From assembly GCA_041848045.1 (NCBI GenBank), contig JBGZHY010000123.1, forward strand, positions 1 through 28,100: DNA of 28,100 nt, read 5' to 3'. Both the position numbers and the translations under genes were made by a program. This document shows, piece by piece, positions 6,288 to 15,001 of the stretch. This DNA comes from CAKAHY01 sp041848045. Lineage in GTDB: Bacteria > Bacillota > Clostridia > Lachnospirales > Lachnospiraceae. Each line of letters starts with the position of its first letter. Position 1 is the first letter of the stretch. The notes below the pieces were generated by a model that was not told the DNA's origin, ran no database searches, and saw only the letters and a program-made list of their open reading frames with translations.

Positions 6288-9200
6288 TTATACCTGTTCA
6301 TATCCCCCGTCGGAAATCGGCAACACCTCTTCCGATACGGTGTCGGTATTCAACGATATATTTCTGTAGCGCTTCATACCCGTACCCGCCGGTATCAGCT
6401 TACCGATAATGACATTTTCCTTCAGACCGATGAGATGATCGCTCTTTCCGTTAATAGCGGCCTCCGTCAGCACCTTGGTGGTTTCCTGGAAAGACGCCGC
6501 TGAAAGGAAGGAATCCGTTGCCAGGGAAGCCTTGGTGATGCCCAGCATAACCTGCTTGCCCTCCGCCGGCGCCTTGCCCTCCGCCGCAAGAGCTTCATTC
6601 ATATCGTTAAATTCCAGAACATCCATGGACACGCCCGGCAACACATCGGAGTCACCGCTTTCCTCAATTTTAATCTTCTTGAGCATCTGACGTACAATCA
6701 CCTCGATATGCTTGTCGTTAATCTCCACACCCTGCAGGCGGTATACCCTTTGCACTTCCTGAATCATATAATCCTTCACCGCTCTGGTTCCCTTGATTTT
6801 CAGGATATCATGCGGGTTCACGCTGCCTTCCGTCAGTTCATCTCCGGCTTCGATTTCCTGTCCGTCCGTCACCTTCATGCGGGAGCCGTATGGAATCAGA
6901 TAAGCCTTGCTCTCACCGCTCTCCAAATTGTTGACGATGATTTCTCTCTTCTTCTTGTTGTCCCTGACCTCTACCGTTCCGCCAAACTCGGAGATAATGG
7001 CCAGACCCTTCGGCTTACGCGCCTCAAACAACTCCTCCACACGAGGAAGACCTTGGGTAATATCACCGCCGGCAACACCTCCCGTATGGAAGGTACGCAT
7101 GGTCAGCTGGGTTCCCGGCTCTCCGATGGACTGCGCCGCAATAATGCCTACCGCTTCGCCGACCTGCACCGCCTGCCCCGTCGCCATGTTTGCGCCGTAG
7201 CACTTTGCACATACGCCGGTATAGCATTTGCAGGACAAAATGGTTCTGATTTTCACACTGTCCCTGCCCAGCTTTTCCAGTACCCGCATAACGCCGGCTG
7301 CACGCTTCGGGGTCACCATATGGTTGGCTTTGACCACCACCTCGCCGCTGTCCGGATCCACGATGGTTTCGGCAATATATCTGCCGGTAATTCTCTCCTG
7401 CAAACTCTCAATCAATTCCTTGCCGTCCGTAAAGGCTTTGATCTCCATAAACGGTATATCCTTGCCCTCACAGCAGTCGGTTTCCCGCACAATCAGATCC
7501 TGCGCCACATCCACCAGACGTCTGGTGAGATAACCGGAGTCCGCCGTACGCAAAGCCGTATCGGAAAGTCCCTTTCTTGCTCCGTGGGCGGAAATGAAGT
7601 ATTCCAGTACATCCAGACCCTCACGGAAATTGGACTTAATCGGCAATTCAATGGTATGACCCGTCGTATCCGCCATCAAACCGCGCATACCCGCCAGCTG
7701 CTTAATCTGCTTGTCGGAACCTCTCGCGCCGGAATCCGCCATCATAAAGATGTTGTTGTAGGTATCCAGACCCATCAGCAGATCCTTGGTCAGCTGCTCG
7801 TCCGTCTTCTTCCAGGTTTCGATAACTTCCTTGTATCTCTCCTCTTCCGTCAACTGTCCTCTGCGGAAGTTCTTGGCAATCTTGTCAACGGTTTCCTGAG
7901 CCGCTTCAATCAACGCCTTCTTGCTCTCCGGCACCGTCATATCCGAAACGGATACCGTCATGGAAGCAATGGTTGAAAATTTATAGCCGATTTTCTTAAT
8001 ATCATCCAAAACCTCCGCGGTTTTGGACAAGCCGTGTACATTGATGACCTTCTCCAGAATCTGCTTGCACTGCTTCTTCTTCACCAGAAAATCAACCTCC
8101 GGCTTTAAGGCATTGCCCGGTATGCTTCTGTCCACAAAGCCCAAATCCTGCGGAATGATCTCATTGAACAAAAGCCGTCCTACCGTGGATTCCACAATAT
8201 CGGACAAAAGGCTGCCGTCTGCCAGCTTTTTCGTCATTCTGACCTTAATGCGAGAATGCAGGGTAATGACCTTATTGTCATAAGCCAATACCGCTTCATT
8301 CACATTCTTAAAATACTTACCTTCTCCGAGGGCTCCCGGCCTCTCCTGGGTCAGGTAATAAATACCCAATACCATATCCTGCGAAGGAACCGCCACCGGG
8401 CCGCCGTCTGACGGCTTTAAGAGGTTGTTCGGCGAAAGCAGAAGGAAACGGCATTCCGCCTGGGCCTCCACCGACAAAGGCAAATGCACCGCCATCTGGT
8501 CGCCGTCAAAGTCCGCATTAAAGGCGGTACATACCAGCGGATGCAGCTTAATGGCTTTACCTTCCACCAGTATCGGCTCAAAAGCCTGAATACCCAGTCT
8601 GTGCAGCGTAGGAGCACGGTTTAACATCACCGGATGCTCTTTGATGACCTCCTCCAGCACGTCCCAGACCTCTGTCTGCAATCTTTCCACCATCTTCTTG
8701 GCGGATTTGATATTATGCGCAATCTCTCTGGCAACCAGCTCCTTCATCACGAAAGGCTTAAACAATTCGATTGCCATTTCCTTCGGCAGACCGCACTGAT
8801 AAATCTTCAGCTCCGGTCCCACCACGATAACGGAACGTCCCGAATAATCCACACGCTTACCTAACAGATTCTGGCGGAAACGTCCCTGTTTTCCTTTCAG
8901 CATATCGGACAGGGACTTCAAGGCTCTGTTGCCCGGCCCTGTAACCGGCCTGCCCCTCCTGCCGTTGTCAATCAGCGCATCCACCGCTTCCTGCAGCATA
9001 CGCTTTTCATTTCTGACAATAATCTCCGGCGCACCCAGCTCCAGGAGCCTTGCCAAACGATTGTTTCTGTTGATGATTCTTCTGTATAAATCATTCAGGT
9101 CGCTGGTTGCAAAACGACCGCCGTCCAACTGCACCATAGGACGAATATCCGGCGGAATCACCGGAATCACCGTCATGATCATCCATTCCGGTTTGTTGCC

Positions 9201-9881
9201 GGAATTGCGGAAAGCTTCCACCACTTCCAACCTTTTGATGATTTTGGCTCTCTTTTGTCCGGTGGCGTTAACCAGCTCCTTGCGCAAATCTTCGGAATCC
9301 TTGTTCAGATTGATTTTGGACAAAATCTCATAAATCGCCTCTGCGCCCATTCCCACGCGGAAAGAGCCGTAGCCGTTTGCCTCCACCGCGTCCCTGTATT
9401 CTCTTTCGGACAAAACCTGCTTATAAGACAGGGCCGTTTCTCCCGCATCCAAAACAATATAAGAAGCGAAGTACAATACCTTCTCCAATACCCTGGGGGA
9501 CATATCCAAAATCAGACCCATACGGGAAGGAATCCCTTTAAAATACCAGATATGGGATACCGGCGCCGCCAGCTCAATATGCCCCATACGCTCCCTGCGG
9601 ACGCTGGCTTTGGTTACCTCCACACCGCAGCGGTCGCAGATCACGCCCTTGTAGCGAATCTTTTTGTATTTTCCGCAATGGCATTCCCAGTCCTTGCTCG
9701 GCCCGAAAATGCGCTCGCAAAACAAGCCCTCTTTTTCCGGCTTTAGGGTTCGATAGTTAATGGTTTCCGGCTTCTTCACCTCGCCATGGGACCATGCCTT
9801 AATCTTATCCGGAGAAGCAAGTCCTATCTGTATCGCATCAAAGGATATGGGTTGATATGCATTATCGTTATGCTCAGCCAT
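6288..9881 (-). CDS. rpoC: DNA-directed RNA polymerase subunit beta'
   Basis: The product is 1197 residues, normal for Firmicutes. The N-terminal zinc-binding module has C67, C69, C82 and C85. The catalytic Mg2+ loop NADFDGDQ starts at residue 455 (Asp457, Asp459, Asp461). The second zinc site is formed by SCKCYTGVCAKC (C884, C891, C894) with the conserved Cys in the RETDCCEGKDI region. The bridge and trigger helix regions (ARGSDKQIKQLAGMRG; GEPGTQLTMRTFHTGG) are intact. It forms the active centre of RNA polymerase with beta. The gene starts ATG 9881 with AAGGGAG upstream, 20 bases after rpoB, in one operon. No large lineage-specific insertion of the E. coli type is visible. Confidence 0.99.
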   Translation of the reverse strand: MAEHNDNAYQPISFDAIQIGLASPDKIKAWSHGEVKKPETINYRTLKPEKEGLFCERIFGPSKDWECHCGKYKKIRYKGVICDRCGVEVTKASVRRERMGHIELAAPVSHIWYFKGIPSRMGLILDMSPRVLEKVLYFASYIVLDAGETALSYKQVLSEREYRDAVEANGYGSFRVGMGAEAIYEILSKINLNKDSEDLRKELVNATGQKRAKIIKRLEVVEAFRNSGNKPEWMIMTVIPVIPPDIRPMVQLDGGRFATSDLNDLYRRIINRNNRLARLLELGAPEIIVRNEKRMLQEAVDALIDNGRRGRPVTGPGNRALKSLSDMLKGKQGRFRQNLLGKRVDYSGRSVIVVGPELKIYQCGLPKEMAIELFKPFVMKELVAREIAHNIKSAKKMVERLQTEVWDVLEEVIKEHPVMLNRAPTLHRLGIQAFEPILVEGKAIKLHPLVCTAFNADFDGDQMAVHLPLSVEAQAECRFLLLSPNNLLKPSDGGPVAVPSQDMVLGIYYLTQERPGALGEGKYFKNVNEAVLAYDNKVITLHSRIKVRMTKKLADGSLLSDIVESTVGRLLFNEIIPQDLGFVDRSIPGNALKPEVDFLVKKKQCKQILEKVINVHGLSKTAEVLDDIKKIGYKFSTIASMTVSVSDMTVPESKKALIEAAQETVDKIAKNFRRGQLTEEERYKEVIETWKKTDEQLTKDLLMGLDTYNNIFMMADSGARGSDKQIKQLAGMRGLMADTTGHTIELPIKSNFREGLDVLEYFISAHGARKGLSDTALRTADSGYLTRRLVDVAQDLIVRETDCCEGKDIPFMEIKAFTDGKELIESLQERITGRYIAETIVDPDSGEVVVKANHMVTPKRAAGVMRVLEKLGRDSVKIRTILSCKCYTGVCAKCYGANMATGQAVQVGEAVGIIAAQSIGEPGTQLTMRTFHTGGVAGGDITQGLPRVEELFEARKPKGLAIISEFGGTVEVRDNKKKREIIVNNLESGESKAYLIPYGSRMKVTDGQEIEAGDELTEGSVNPHDILKIKGTRAVKDYMIQEVQRVYRLQGVEINDKHIEVIVRQMLKKIKIEESGDSDVLPGVSMDVLEFNDMNEALAAEGKAPAEGKQVMLGITKASLATDSFLSAASFQETTKVLTEAAINGKSDHLIGLKENVIIGKLIPAGTGMKRYRNISLNTDTVSEEVLPISDGGYEQV

Positions 9882-9901
9882 GAAATACTCCCTTCTTTTA
9901 A

Positions 9902-12900
9902 CTATTCTTCAAACTCTTCATCTGTAAAGTCATACTCCGGCTCTTCCTCCTCCGGAATACCGATGTCGTACAAATCGCCCTCGCTGTCGATCAATTCGCC
10001 GTCCACAAACTCCTGCTCGGTATAGCCTGCCGACGCAAATTTTTCTTCCTCGCGGTAATGTCTGCCCTCTTCCATCACGGAGCGGAAGCTCATATCTCCC
10101 GTGTCCACATTCTCTTTTAATTCCACCTCGCTGCCGTCCTCGGAAAGCACCCGTACGTCGAGTCCCAGAGATTGCAGCTCCTTCAACAGCACCTTAAAGG
10201 ACTCCGGAATACCGGAATCCGGTATATTATCTCCCTTGATGATGGCTTCATAGGTCTTGACACGACCGATGACATCATCGGATTTCACGGTCAAAATCTC
10301 CTGCAATGTATAGCTTGCGCCGTAGGCCTCCAGTGCCCAAACCTCCATCTCTCCGAAACGCTGTCCGCCGAATTGAGCCTTACCGCCCAACGGCTGCTGG
10401 GTTACCAGAGAGTACGGGCCGGTTGATCTTGCATGAATCTTATCGTCTACCAGGTGGTGCAGCTTCAGATAGTGCATGTGCCCTATGGTTACCGGACTGT
10501 CGAAATACTCTCCGGAACGGCCGTCCCGCAGTCTGACCTTTCCGTCCCTGGACAGCGGCACACCCTGCCACAGCTTTCTGTGCTCCAGATTGTTGCCCAG
10601 ATGCTCCAGAACCTCTTTCTGCAGCACATCCTTATATTTCGCTTCAAACTCTTCCCAGCTTGTATTGACGTAGTCATTTGCCACATCCAAGGTATCCATA
10701 ATGTCGTACTCGCTGGCACCGGAAAATACCGGTGTCGCCACATTAAAGCCGAGAGCCTTTGCCGCCAGCGACAGGTGAATCTCCAAAACCTGTCCGATAT
10801 TCATACGGGAAGGCACGCCCAACGGATTCAGCACAATATCCAAAGGTCTTCCGTTCGGCAAAAACGGCATATCCTCCACCGGCAACACTCTGGATACAAC
10901 ACCCTTGTTGCCGTGACGTCCCGCCATCTTATCACCAACGGAAATCTTTCTCTTTTGCGCAATGTATATCCGCACGTTCTGGTTTACCCCCGGCTGCAGC
11001 TCATCGCCGTTTTCACGGGTAAATACTTTGGCGTCCACAATTACGCCGTAAGCGCCGTGCGGCACCTTTAAAGAGGTATCCCGCACCTCTCTTGCCTTCT
11101 CTCCGAAAATCGCCCGCAGCAGTCTTTCCTCTGCCGTCAGCTCCGTTTCTCCCTTCGGGGTTACCTTACCCACCAGGATATCGCCGGCTCTTACCTCCGC
11201 ACCGATACGGATGATTCCTCTCTCATCCAAATCCTTCAGGGCATCGTCGCCCACACCCGGCACATCTCTGGTAATCTCTTCCGAACCGAGCTTGGTATCT
11301 CTTGCGGCACACTCATATTCCTCGATATGAATGGAGGTGTATACGTCATCCTGCACCAGGCGCTCGCTCAACAGCACCGCATCCTCGTAGTTATACCCCT
11401 CCCAGGTCATAAATCCGATAAGCGGGTTCTTGCCGAGAGCAATCTCTCCCTCTTTGGTAGACGGTCCGTCCGCAATCACCTCTCCCGCCTCCACATGGTC
11501 ACCCTTGGATACAATAGGCTTTTGATTGTAGGAGTTGGACTGGTTGCTGCGGCTGAATTTAATCAGTTTGTACTCGTCCCTGATGCCGTTTTCATCTCTT
11601 TTAACGATAATTTTACTGCTGGCACTGTGGATAACCTCGCCGGCATACTTGGCGATCACGCATACGCCGGAGTCTACCGCCGCCGTGGCTTCCATACCCG
11701 TTCCCACCGCCGGCGCCTCCGTAATCATCAAAGGCACTGCCTGACGCTGCATGTTGGAACCCATCAGGGCACGGTTTGCATCGTCATTTTCCAGGAAAGG
11801 AATCATGCTGGTTGCAACGGAAAAGACCATTCTTGGCGAAACGTCCATCAAGTCCACATTCTTCTTCTGGAACTCGGAGGTTTCATCCTTATATCTTCCG
11901 GAAACATTGGCATGTACAAAATGGCCGTCCTCGTCCAGCGGTTCATTCGCCTGGGCCACCACATAGTCGTCTTCCTCATCCGCCGTCAGGTAAATCACCT
12001 CATCCGTTACCACAGGGTTTCCCGGATCGGCGCTTTTGTCAACCACCCTGTAAGGCGCCTCAATAAAGCCGTACTCATTCACCCTGGCAAAGCTGGCAAG
12101 GGAGTTGATCAGTCCGATATTCGGACCTTCCGGCGTTTCAATCGGGCACATACGCCCATAATGTGTATAATGTACGTCACGCACCTCAAATCCGGCTCTA
12201 TCTCTGGAAAGACCGCCGGGACCGAGGGCTGACAAACGTCTTTTATGCGTCAATTCGGACAAAGGATTGTTCTGGTCCATGAACTGGGACAGCTGGGAGC
12301 TTCCGAAAAACTCCTTTACCGATGCCGTTACCGGCTTGATATTGATTAAGGACTGCGGTGTAATGCCGTCTATGTCCTGGGTGGACATACGCTCCCGCAC
12401 CACTCTCTCCATTCTGGACAGACCGATACGGTACTGATTCTGCAAAAGCTCGCCTACGGCACGGATACGCCTGTTTCCCAGGTGGTCGATGTCGTCCTTG
12501 CTGCCGATGCCCGCTTCAATACACATATTGTAGTTGATGGAGGCAAAAATATCCTGCTTGGTAATATGCTTCGGCACCAACGAAGCCGTATTTCTGCGCA
12601 GCAAAGTAAGGAGCTCTTCCCGGCTTTCCGCCTGCCCCATCAGCTCCTGCAGCTTCGGATAGAATACCAGCTCCGTAATGCCGAGCTCCTCCGGATGCTC
12701 AATATCTACATGACTCCTGATATCTACCATCAGGTTGGAGAGTATCTTTAACTTTCTGCCCTCTCCCTCCTCTTTCTTCTCATTGCCGAATACCCATACG
12801 TAAGGTACTCCGGCATTTTGAATGGCTGCCGCCGAGCTCCGACTCAATACTTCTCCGGCACTTGCCAAAACCTCGCCGGTTTCCATATCCACCACATCCT

Positions 12901-13786
12901 CCGCCAAGGTGCGCCCTGCAATACGGTTGGAAAAATGCAGCTTTTTATTGAATTTGTAGCGCCCTACTCTGGCAAGATCATATCTTCTGGGGTCGAAGAA
13001 CATACCCTGCAGCAGACTCTGTGCGCTGTCCACGGACAAAGGCTCGCCCGGCCTGATTTTTTTAAACAACTCCAAAATGCCTTGACCGTAATCCTCCGTC
13101 GGATCCTTGGCAAGGCTCGCCATAATCTTCGGTTCTTCACCGAACATCTCTATAATCTCATTATTTTTTCCAATGCCCAGGGCACGGATCAATACCGTTA
13201 CCGGCACCTTTCTGGTCCTGTCTACACGAACATAAAAAATGTCATTGGAATCCGTTTCATATTCGAGCCATGCCCCTCTGTTCGGAATCACCTGGCTGGA
13301 GTACAACTCTTTTCCTATTTTATCGTGTGCTGCTGTATAATAGATTCCCGGGGAACGTACCAACTGGCTTACAATCACGCGCTCCGCTCCGTTAATGACA
13401 AAAGAACCCGTGTCCGTCATCAGCGGAAGCTCACCCATATAAATCTCGTGCTCGCTGATTTCGTCTTTGTTTTTGTTGCTTAATCTGACCTTTACTTTCA
13501 GCGGCGCCGCGTAAGTCGCATCTCTGTCCTTGCATTCTTCGATGGAATATTTTACCTCATTCTTGCACAATGTAAAATCGACAAAATCCAAACTCAAATG
13601 TCCCGCAAAGTCGGATATCGGAAAAATATCACGAAATACTTCCTTTAATCCATCATGAAGAAACCACTGATAGGAATCCTTCTGAATCTCTATCAAATTC
13701 GGCATCTCCAGGACTTCCTTCTGCTTGGAGAAACTCATTCTCACGCTTTTCCCGGATTGAATGGGACGCATCTTGCTTCTTTCCAT
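9902..13786 (-). CDS. rpoB: DNA-directed RNA polymerase subunit beta
   Basis: The product is 1294 residues when started at ATG 13786, which has GGGGTGA seven bases upstream. A longer frame to 13897 would begin inside the promoter -10 and adds 37 hydrophobic, unrelated residues, so it is rejected. The rifampicin-binding region begins FFGSSQLSQFMDQNNPL at residue 493 and has wild-type residues at the classic resistance positions (Q, D, H, S), predicting drug sensitivity at those sites. The C-terminal part (GGKAQFGGQRFGEMEVWALE) is typical. The protein ends in an acidic tail of about 75 residues (EEGRHYREEEKF...DEEFEE), making it longer than Bacillus RpoB. In the same operon as rpoC, but separated from rplL by an inverted gene. 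Confidence 0.98.
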   Translation of the reverse strand: MERSKMRPIQSGKSVRMSFSKQKEVLEMPNLIEIQKDSYQWFLHDGLKEVFRDIFPISDFAGHLSLDFVDFTLCKNEVKYSIEECKDRDATYAAPLKVKVRLSNKNKDEISEHEIYMGELPLMTDTGSFVINGAERVIVSQLVRSPGIYYTAAHDKIGKELYSSQVIPNRGAWLEYETDSNDIFYVRVDRTRKVPVTVLIRALGIGKNNEIIEMFGEEPKIMASLAKDPTEDYGQGILELFKKIRPGEPLSVDSAQSLLQGMFFDPRRYDLARVGRYKFNKKLHFSNRIAGRTLAEDVVDMETGEVLASAGEVLSRSSAAAIQNAGVPYVWVFGNEKKEEGEGRKLKILSNLMVDIRSHVDIEHPEELGITELVFYPKLQELMGQAESREELLTLLRRNTASLVPKHITKQDIFASINYNMCIEAGIGSKDDIDHLGNRRIRAVGELLQNQYRIGLSRMERVVRERMSTQDIDGITPQSLINIKPVTASVKEFFGSSQLSQFMDQNNPLSELTHKRRLSALGPGGLSRDRAGFEVRDVHYTHYGRMCPIETPEGPNIGLINSLASFARVNEYGFIEAPYRVVDKSADPGNPVVTDEVIYLTADEEDDYVVAQANEPLDEDGHFVHANVSGRYKDETSEFQKKNVDLMDVSPRMVFSVATSMIPFLENDDANRALMGSNMQRQAVPLMITEAPAVGTGMEATAAVDSGVCVIAKYAGEVIHSASSKIIVKRDENGIRDEYKLIKFSRSNQSNSYNQKPIVSKGDHVEAGEVIADGPSTKEGEIALGKNPLIGFMTWEGYNYEDAVLLSERLVQDDVYTSIHIEEYECAARDTKLGSEEITRDVPGVGDDALKDLDERGIIRIGAEVRAGDILVGKVTPKGETELTAEERLLRAIFGEKAREVRDTSLKVPHGAYGVIVDAKVFTRENGDELQPGVNQNVRIYIAQKRKISVGDKMAGRHGNKGVVSRVLPVEDMPFLPNGRPLDIVLNPLGVPSRMNIGQVLEIHLSLAAKALGFNVATPVFSGASEYDIMDTLDVANDYVNTSWEEFEAKYKDVLQKEVLEHLGNNLEHRKLWQGVPLSRDGKVRLRDGRSGEYFDSPVTIGHMHYLKLHHLVDDKIHARSTGPYSLVTQQPLGGKAQFGGQRFGEMEVWALEAYGASYTLQEILTVKSDDVIGRVKTYEAIIKGDNIPDSGIPESFKVLLKELQSLGLDVRVLSEDGSEVELKENVDTGDMSFRSVMEEGRHYREEEKFASAGYTEQEFVDGELIDSEGDLYDIGIPEEEEPEYDFTDEEFEE

Positions 13787-13860
13787 TGACGTTTCACCCC
13801 TATCTAAAAATTTAATACTTGTATTTTTATAAATATGCGCTATCATATCTATAAAGTAAC

Positions 13861-13889
13861 AAAAATGCACAATAGCCCACAATAGTGCA
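13861..13889 (-). promoter_or_regulatory. small hairpin with T tract in the rpoB leader
   Basis: TGCAC (13866-13870 on +) pairs with GTGCA (13885-13889) in the roughly 100-base rpoB 5' leader. On the minus strand the stem is followed by TTTTTG. It also contains two copies of CTATTGTG separated by GG. It could be a weak attenuator; the stem is only five base pairs. Confidence 0.3.
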
Positions 13890-13892
13890 AAT

Positions 13893-13916
13893 TTCATAAT
13901 AACACAATCCTGTCAA
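13893..13916 (-). promoter_or_regulatory. promoter of rpoBC (extended -10)
   Basis: On the minus strand GGATTGTGTTATTATGAA holds TGT-TATTAT, an extended -10 (13904-13896). A TTGACA (13916-13911) lies only nine bases upstream, too close to serve as its -35. Seventeen of 18 bases match the promoter of the nfeD operon. Transcription from here would leave a leader of about 100 bases before ATG 13786. Confidence 0.65.
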
Positions 13917-13933
13917 CACGTCAAGCAAATTAC

Positions 13934-13962
13934 TTGCTTTTTTCCCCGATTTTTGCTATAAT
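13934..13962 (+). promoter_or_regulatory. promoter of the inverted small gene between rpoB and rplL
   Basis: TTGCTT (13934-13939), a 17-base spacer, and TATAAT (13957-13962), preceded by TGC so that it is also an extended -10. The strongest-looking plus-strand promoter in the window. It lies back to back with the rpoB promoter, about 20 bases apart. Confidence 0.82.
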
Positions 13963-14015
13963 TGTTACCGACTGAGCCCTGTCGGGCAGAATACATAAAA
14001 ACGGAGGACACAATA

Positions 14016-14459
14016 TTGTCAAATACCTTGATTACGATTGTGGCGGTGATCTTGCTGATTTTGCTGGCCGCACTGGTTGCTCTTTATTTTATAGGACAAA
14101 GACTGCAGAGCAGACAAGCCGAGCAGCAGGCTGCTTTGGAGGCACACAAGCAAACGGTCAGTATGCTTGTCATTGATAAGAAGAAGATGAAAGTAAAAGA
14201 TTCCGGACTGCCGAAGATTGTGTATGAACAGATGCCGAAATATCTGCGCTGGACAAAGATTCCGGTGGTAAAGGCAAAGGTAGGTCCCAAGGTGATGACC
14301 TTGATGGCGGATGAAAAGGTGTTCCAAAGCCTGCCCCTAAAAACGGAAGCGAAGGTTGTTATCAGCGGAATATATATTACCGAAATCAAAAGCGTCCGCG
14401 GCGGTATCGTAACGCCTCCGGCAAAAAAAGGATTCTTCGCCAAATTATTCAAAAAATAA
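14016..14459 (+). CDS. small membrane-anchored protein of unknown function, inverted between rplL and rpoB
   Basis: The start is taken as TTG 14016, with GGAGG at 14003-14007 and eight bases spacing; an ATG frame from 13962 would begin inside the -10 box. The product is 147 residues: one N-terminal transmembrane helix (TLITIVAVILLILLAALVAL), a short Gln/Ala-rich helix (QRLQSRQAEQQAALEAHKQ), then a basic soluble domain (MLVIDKKKMKVKDSGLPKIV, KIPVVKAKVGPKVMTLMADE, TEAKVVISGIYITEIKSVRG) that looks mostly beta. The C-terminus is Lys-rich (KKGFFAKLFKK). I recognise no characterised family; it may be a conserved hypothetical of Lachnospiraceae. A single-pass protein with a basic cytoplasmic domain is the most that can be said. 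It has its own promoter and terminator. Confidence 0.85.
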   Translation: MSNTLITIVAVILLILLAALVALYFIGQRLQSRQAEQQAALEAHKQTVSMLVIDKKKMKVKDSGLPKIVYEQMPKYLRWTKIPVVKAKVGPKVMTLMADEKVFQSLPLKTEAKVVISGIYITEIKSVRGGIVTPPAKKGFFAKLFKK

Positions 14460-14466
14460 GCCTGAG

Positions 14467-14491
14467 GGAAGCGCAAAACGCTTCCTTTTTT
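14467..14491 (+). terminator. intrinsic terminator of the inverted small gene
   Basis: GGAAGCG (14467-14473) and CGCTTCC (14479-14485) form a perfect stem with loop CAAAA, followed by TTTTTT. Confidence 0.92.
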
Positions 14492-14506
14492 GCTGCCCGA
14501 AGACGC

Positions 14507-14533
14507 AAAAAACCCGCCGGATATACCGACGGG
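14507..14533 (-). terminator. intrinsic terminator after rplL
   Basis: On the minus strand CCCGTCGG-TATAT-CCGGCGGG (14533-14513), with one G-U pair, is followed by six T (14512-14507). It ends the ribosomal protein operon 18 bases past the rplL stop and before rpoB, so rpoBC is not simply downstream in the same transcript. Confidence 0.92.
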
Positions 14534-14550
14534 AAATCTGTTTGTCTGTC

Positions 14551-14925
14551 TTACTTCAATGTAACCTTTGCACCGACAGCCTCAAGGTCAGCCTTCAGCT
14601 TGTCAGCCTCTTCCTTGGAAACCTCTGTCTTAAGCAGCTTAGGAGCACCGTCAACGAGATCCTTTGCTTCCTTCAGGCCAAGTCCGGTCGCCTCACGAAC
14701 CACCTTAATAACCTTAACCTTCTCTGAGCCAACCTCTGTCAACTCAACGTCAAATTCCGTCTTCTCCTCAACCGCTGCACCTGCACCCGGCGCTGCAGCT
14801 ACCACAACGCCTGCCGCTGCGGATACGCCAAACTCTTCCTCACAAGCCTTTACCAGCTCGTTCAACTCTAATACGGATAACTCTTTAATTGCTTCGATAA
14901 ACTCTGCAGTTGTCAACTTTGCCAT
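14551..14925 (-). CDS. rplL: 50S ribosomal protein L7/L12
   Basis: The product is 124 residues. The N-terminal dimerisation domain (about 1-32), an Ala/Gly/Val hinge (AAAGVVVAAAPGAGAAVEEK) and the C-terminal factor-binding domain (EFDVELTEVGSEKVKVIKVV; GLGLKEAKDLVDGAPKLLK) are in order. It forms the stalk that recruits elongation factors, anchored by L10, whose gene ends 76 bases upstream. It is the last gene of its transcription unit, as the terminator 14507-14533 follows. Confidence 0.98.
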   Translation of the reverse strand: MAKLTTAEFIEAIKELSVLELNELVKACEEEFGVSAAAGVVVAAAPGAGAAVEEKTEFDVELTEVGSEKVKVIKVVREATGLGLKEAKDLVDGAPKLLKTEVSKEEADKLKADLEAVGAKVTLK

Positions 14926-15001
14926 TATAATATTCCTCCATTGTTATTTGATTTCAAACGAATTTGTCATTCTTCTGTATCCCGATAGGATAAATTCCTT
15001 A

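Noticed and set aside
6708..7976. Long plus-strand open frame (422 codons) opposite rpoC
   Set aside because: It is antisense to conserved rpoC codons, has no ribosome binding site and no recognisable domain; GC-biased third positions create such frames.
11327..12232. Plus-strand open frame (301 codons) opposite rpoB
   Set aside because: Shadow of rpoB; product is His/Arg-rich with no family features.
13787..13897. 37-codon N-terminal extension of rpoB
   Set aside because: It starts inside the -10 of the predicted promoter, has no ribosome binding site, and the residues are unrelated to RpoB; ATG 13786 has a proper GGGGTGA.
13911..13916. TTGACA as -35 of rpoB
   Set aside because: Only nine bases separate it from TATTAT, and a 17-base spacing leads to AATTTG, a poor -10.
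13962..14015. Upstream ATG start for the inverted small gene
   Set aside because: The ATG at 13962 overlaps the TATAAT box, so it would not be transcribed; TTG 14016 has GGAGG at good spacing.
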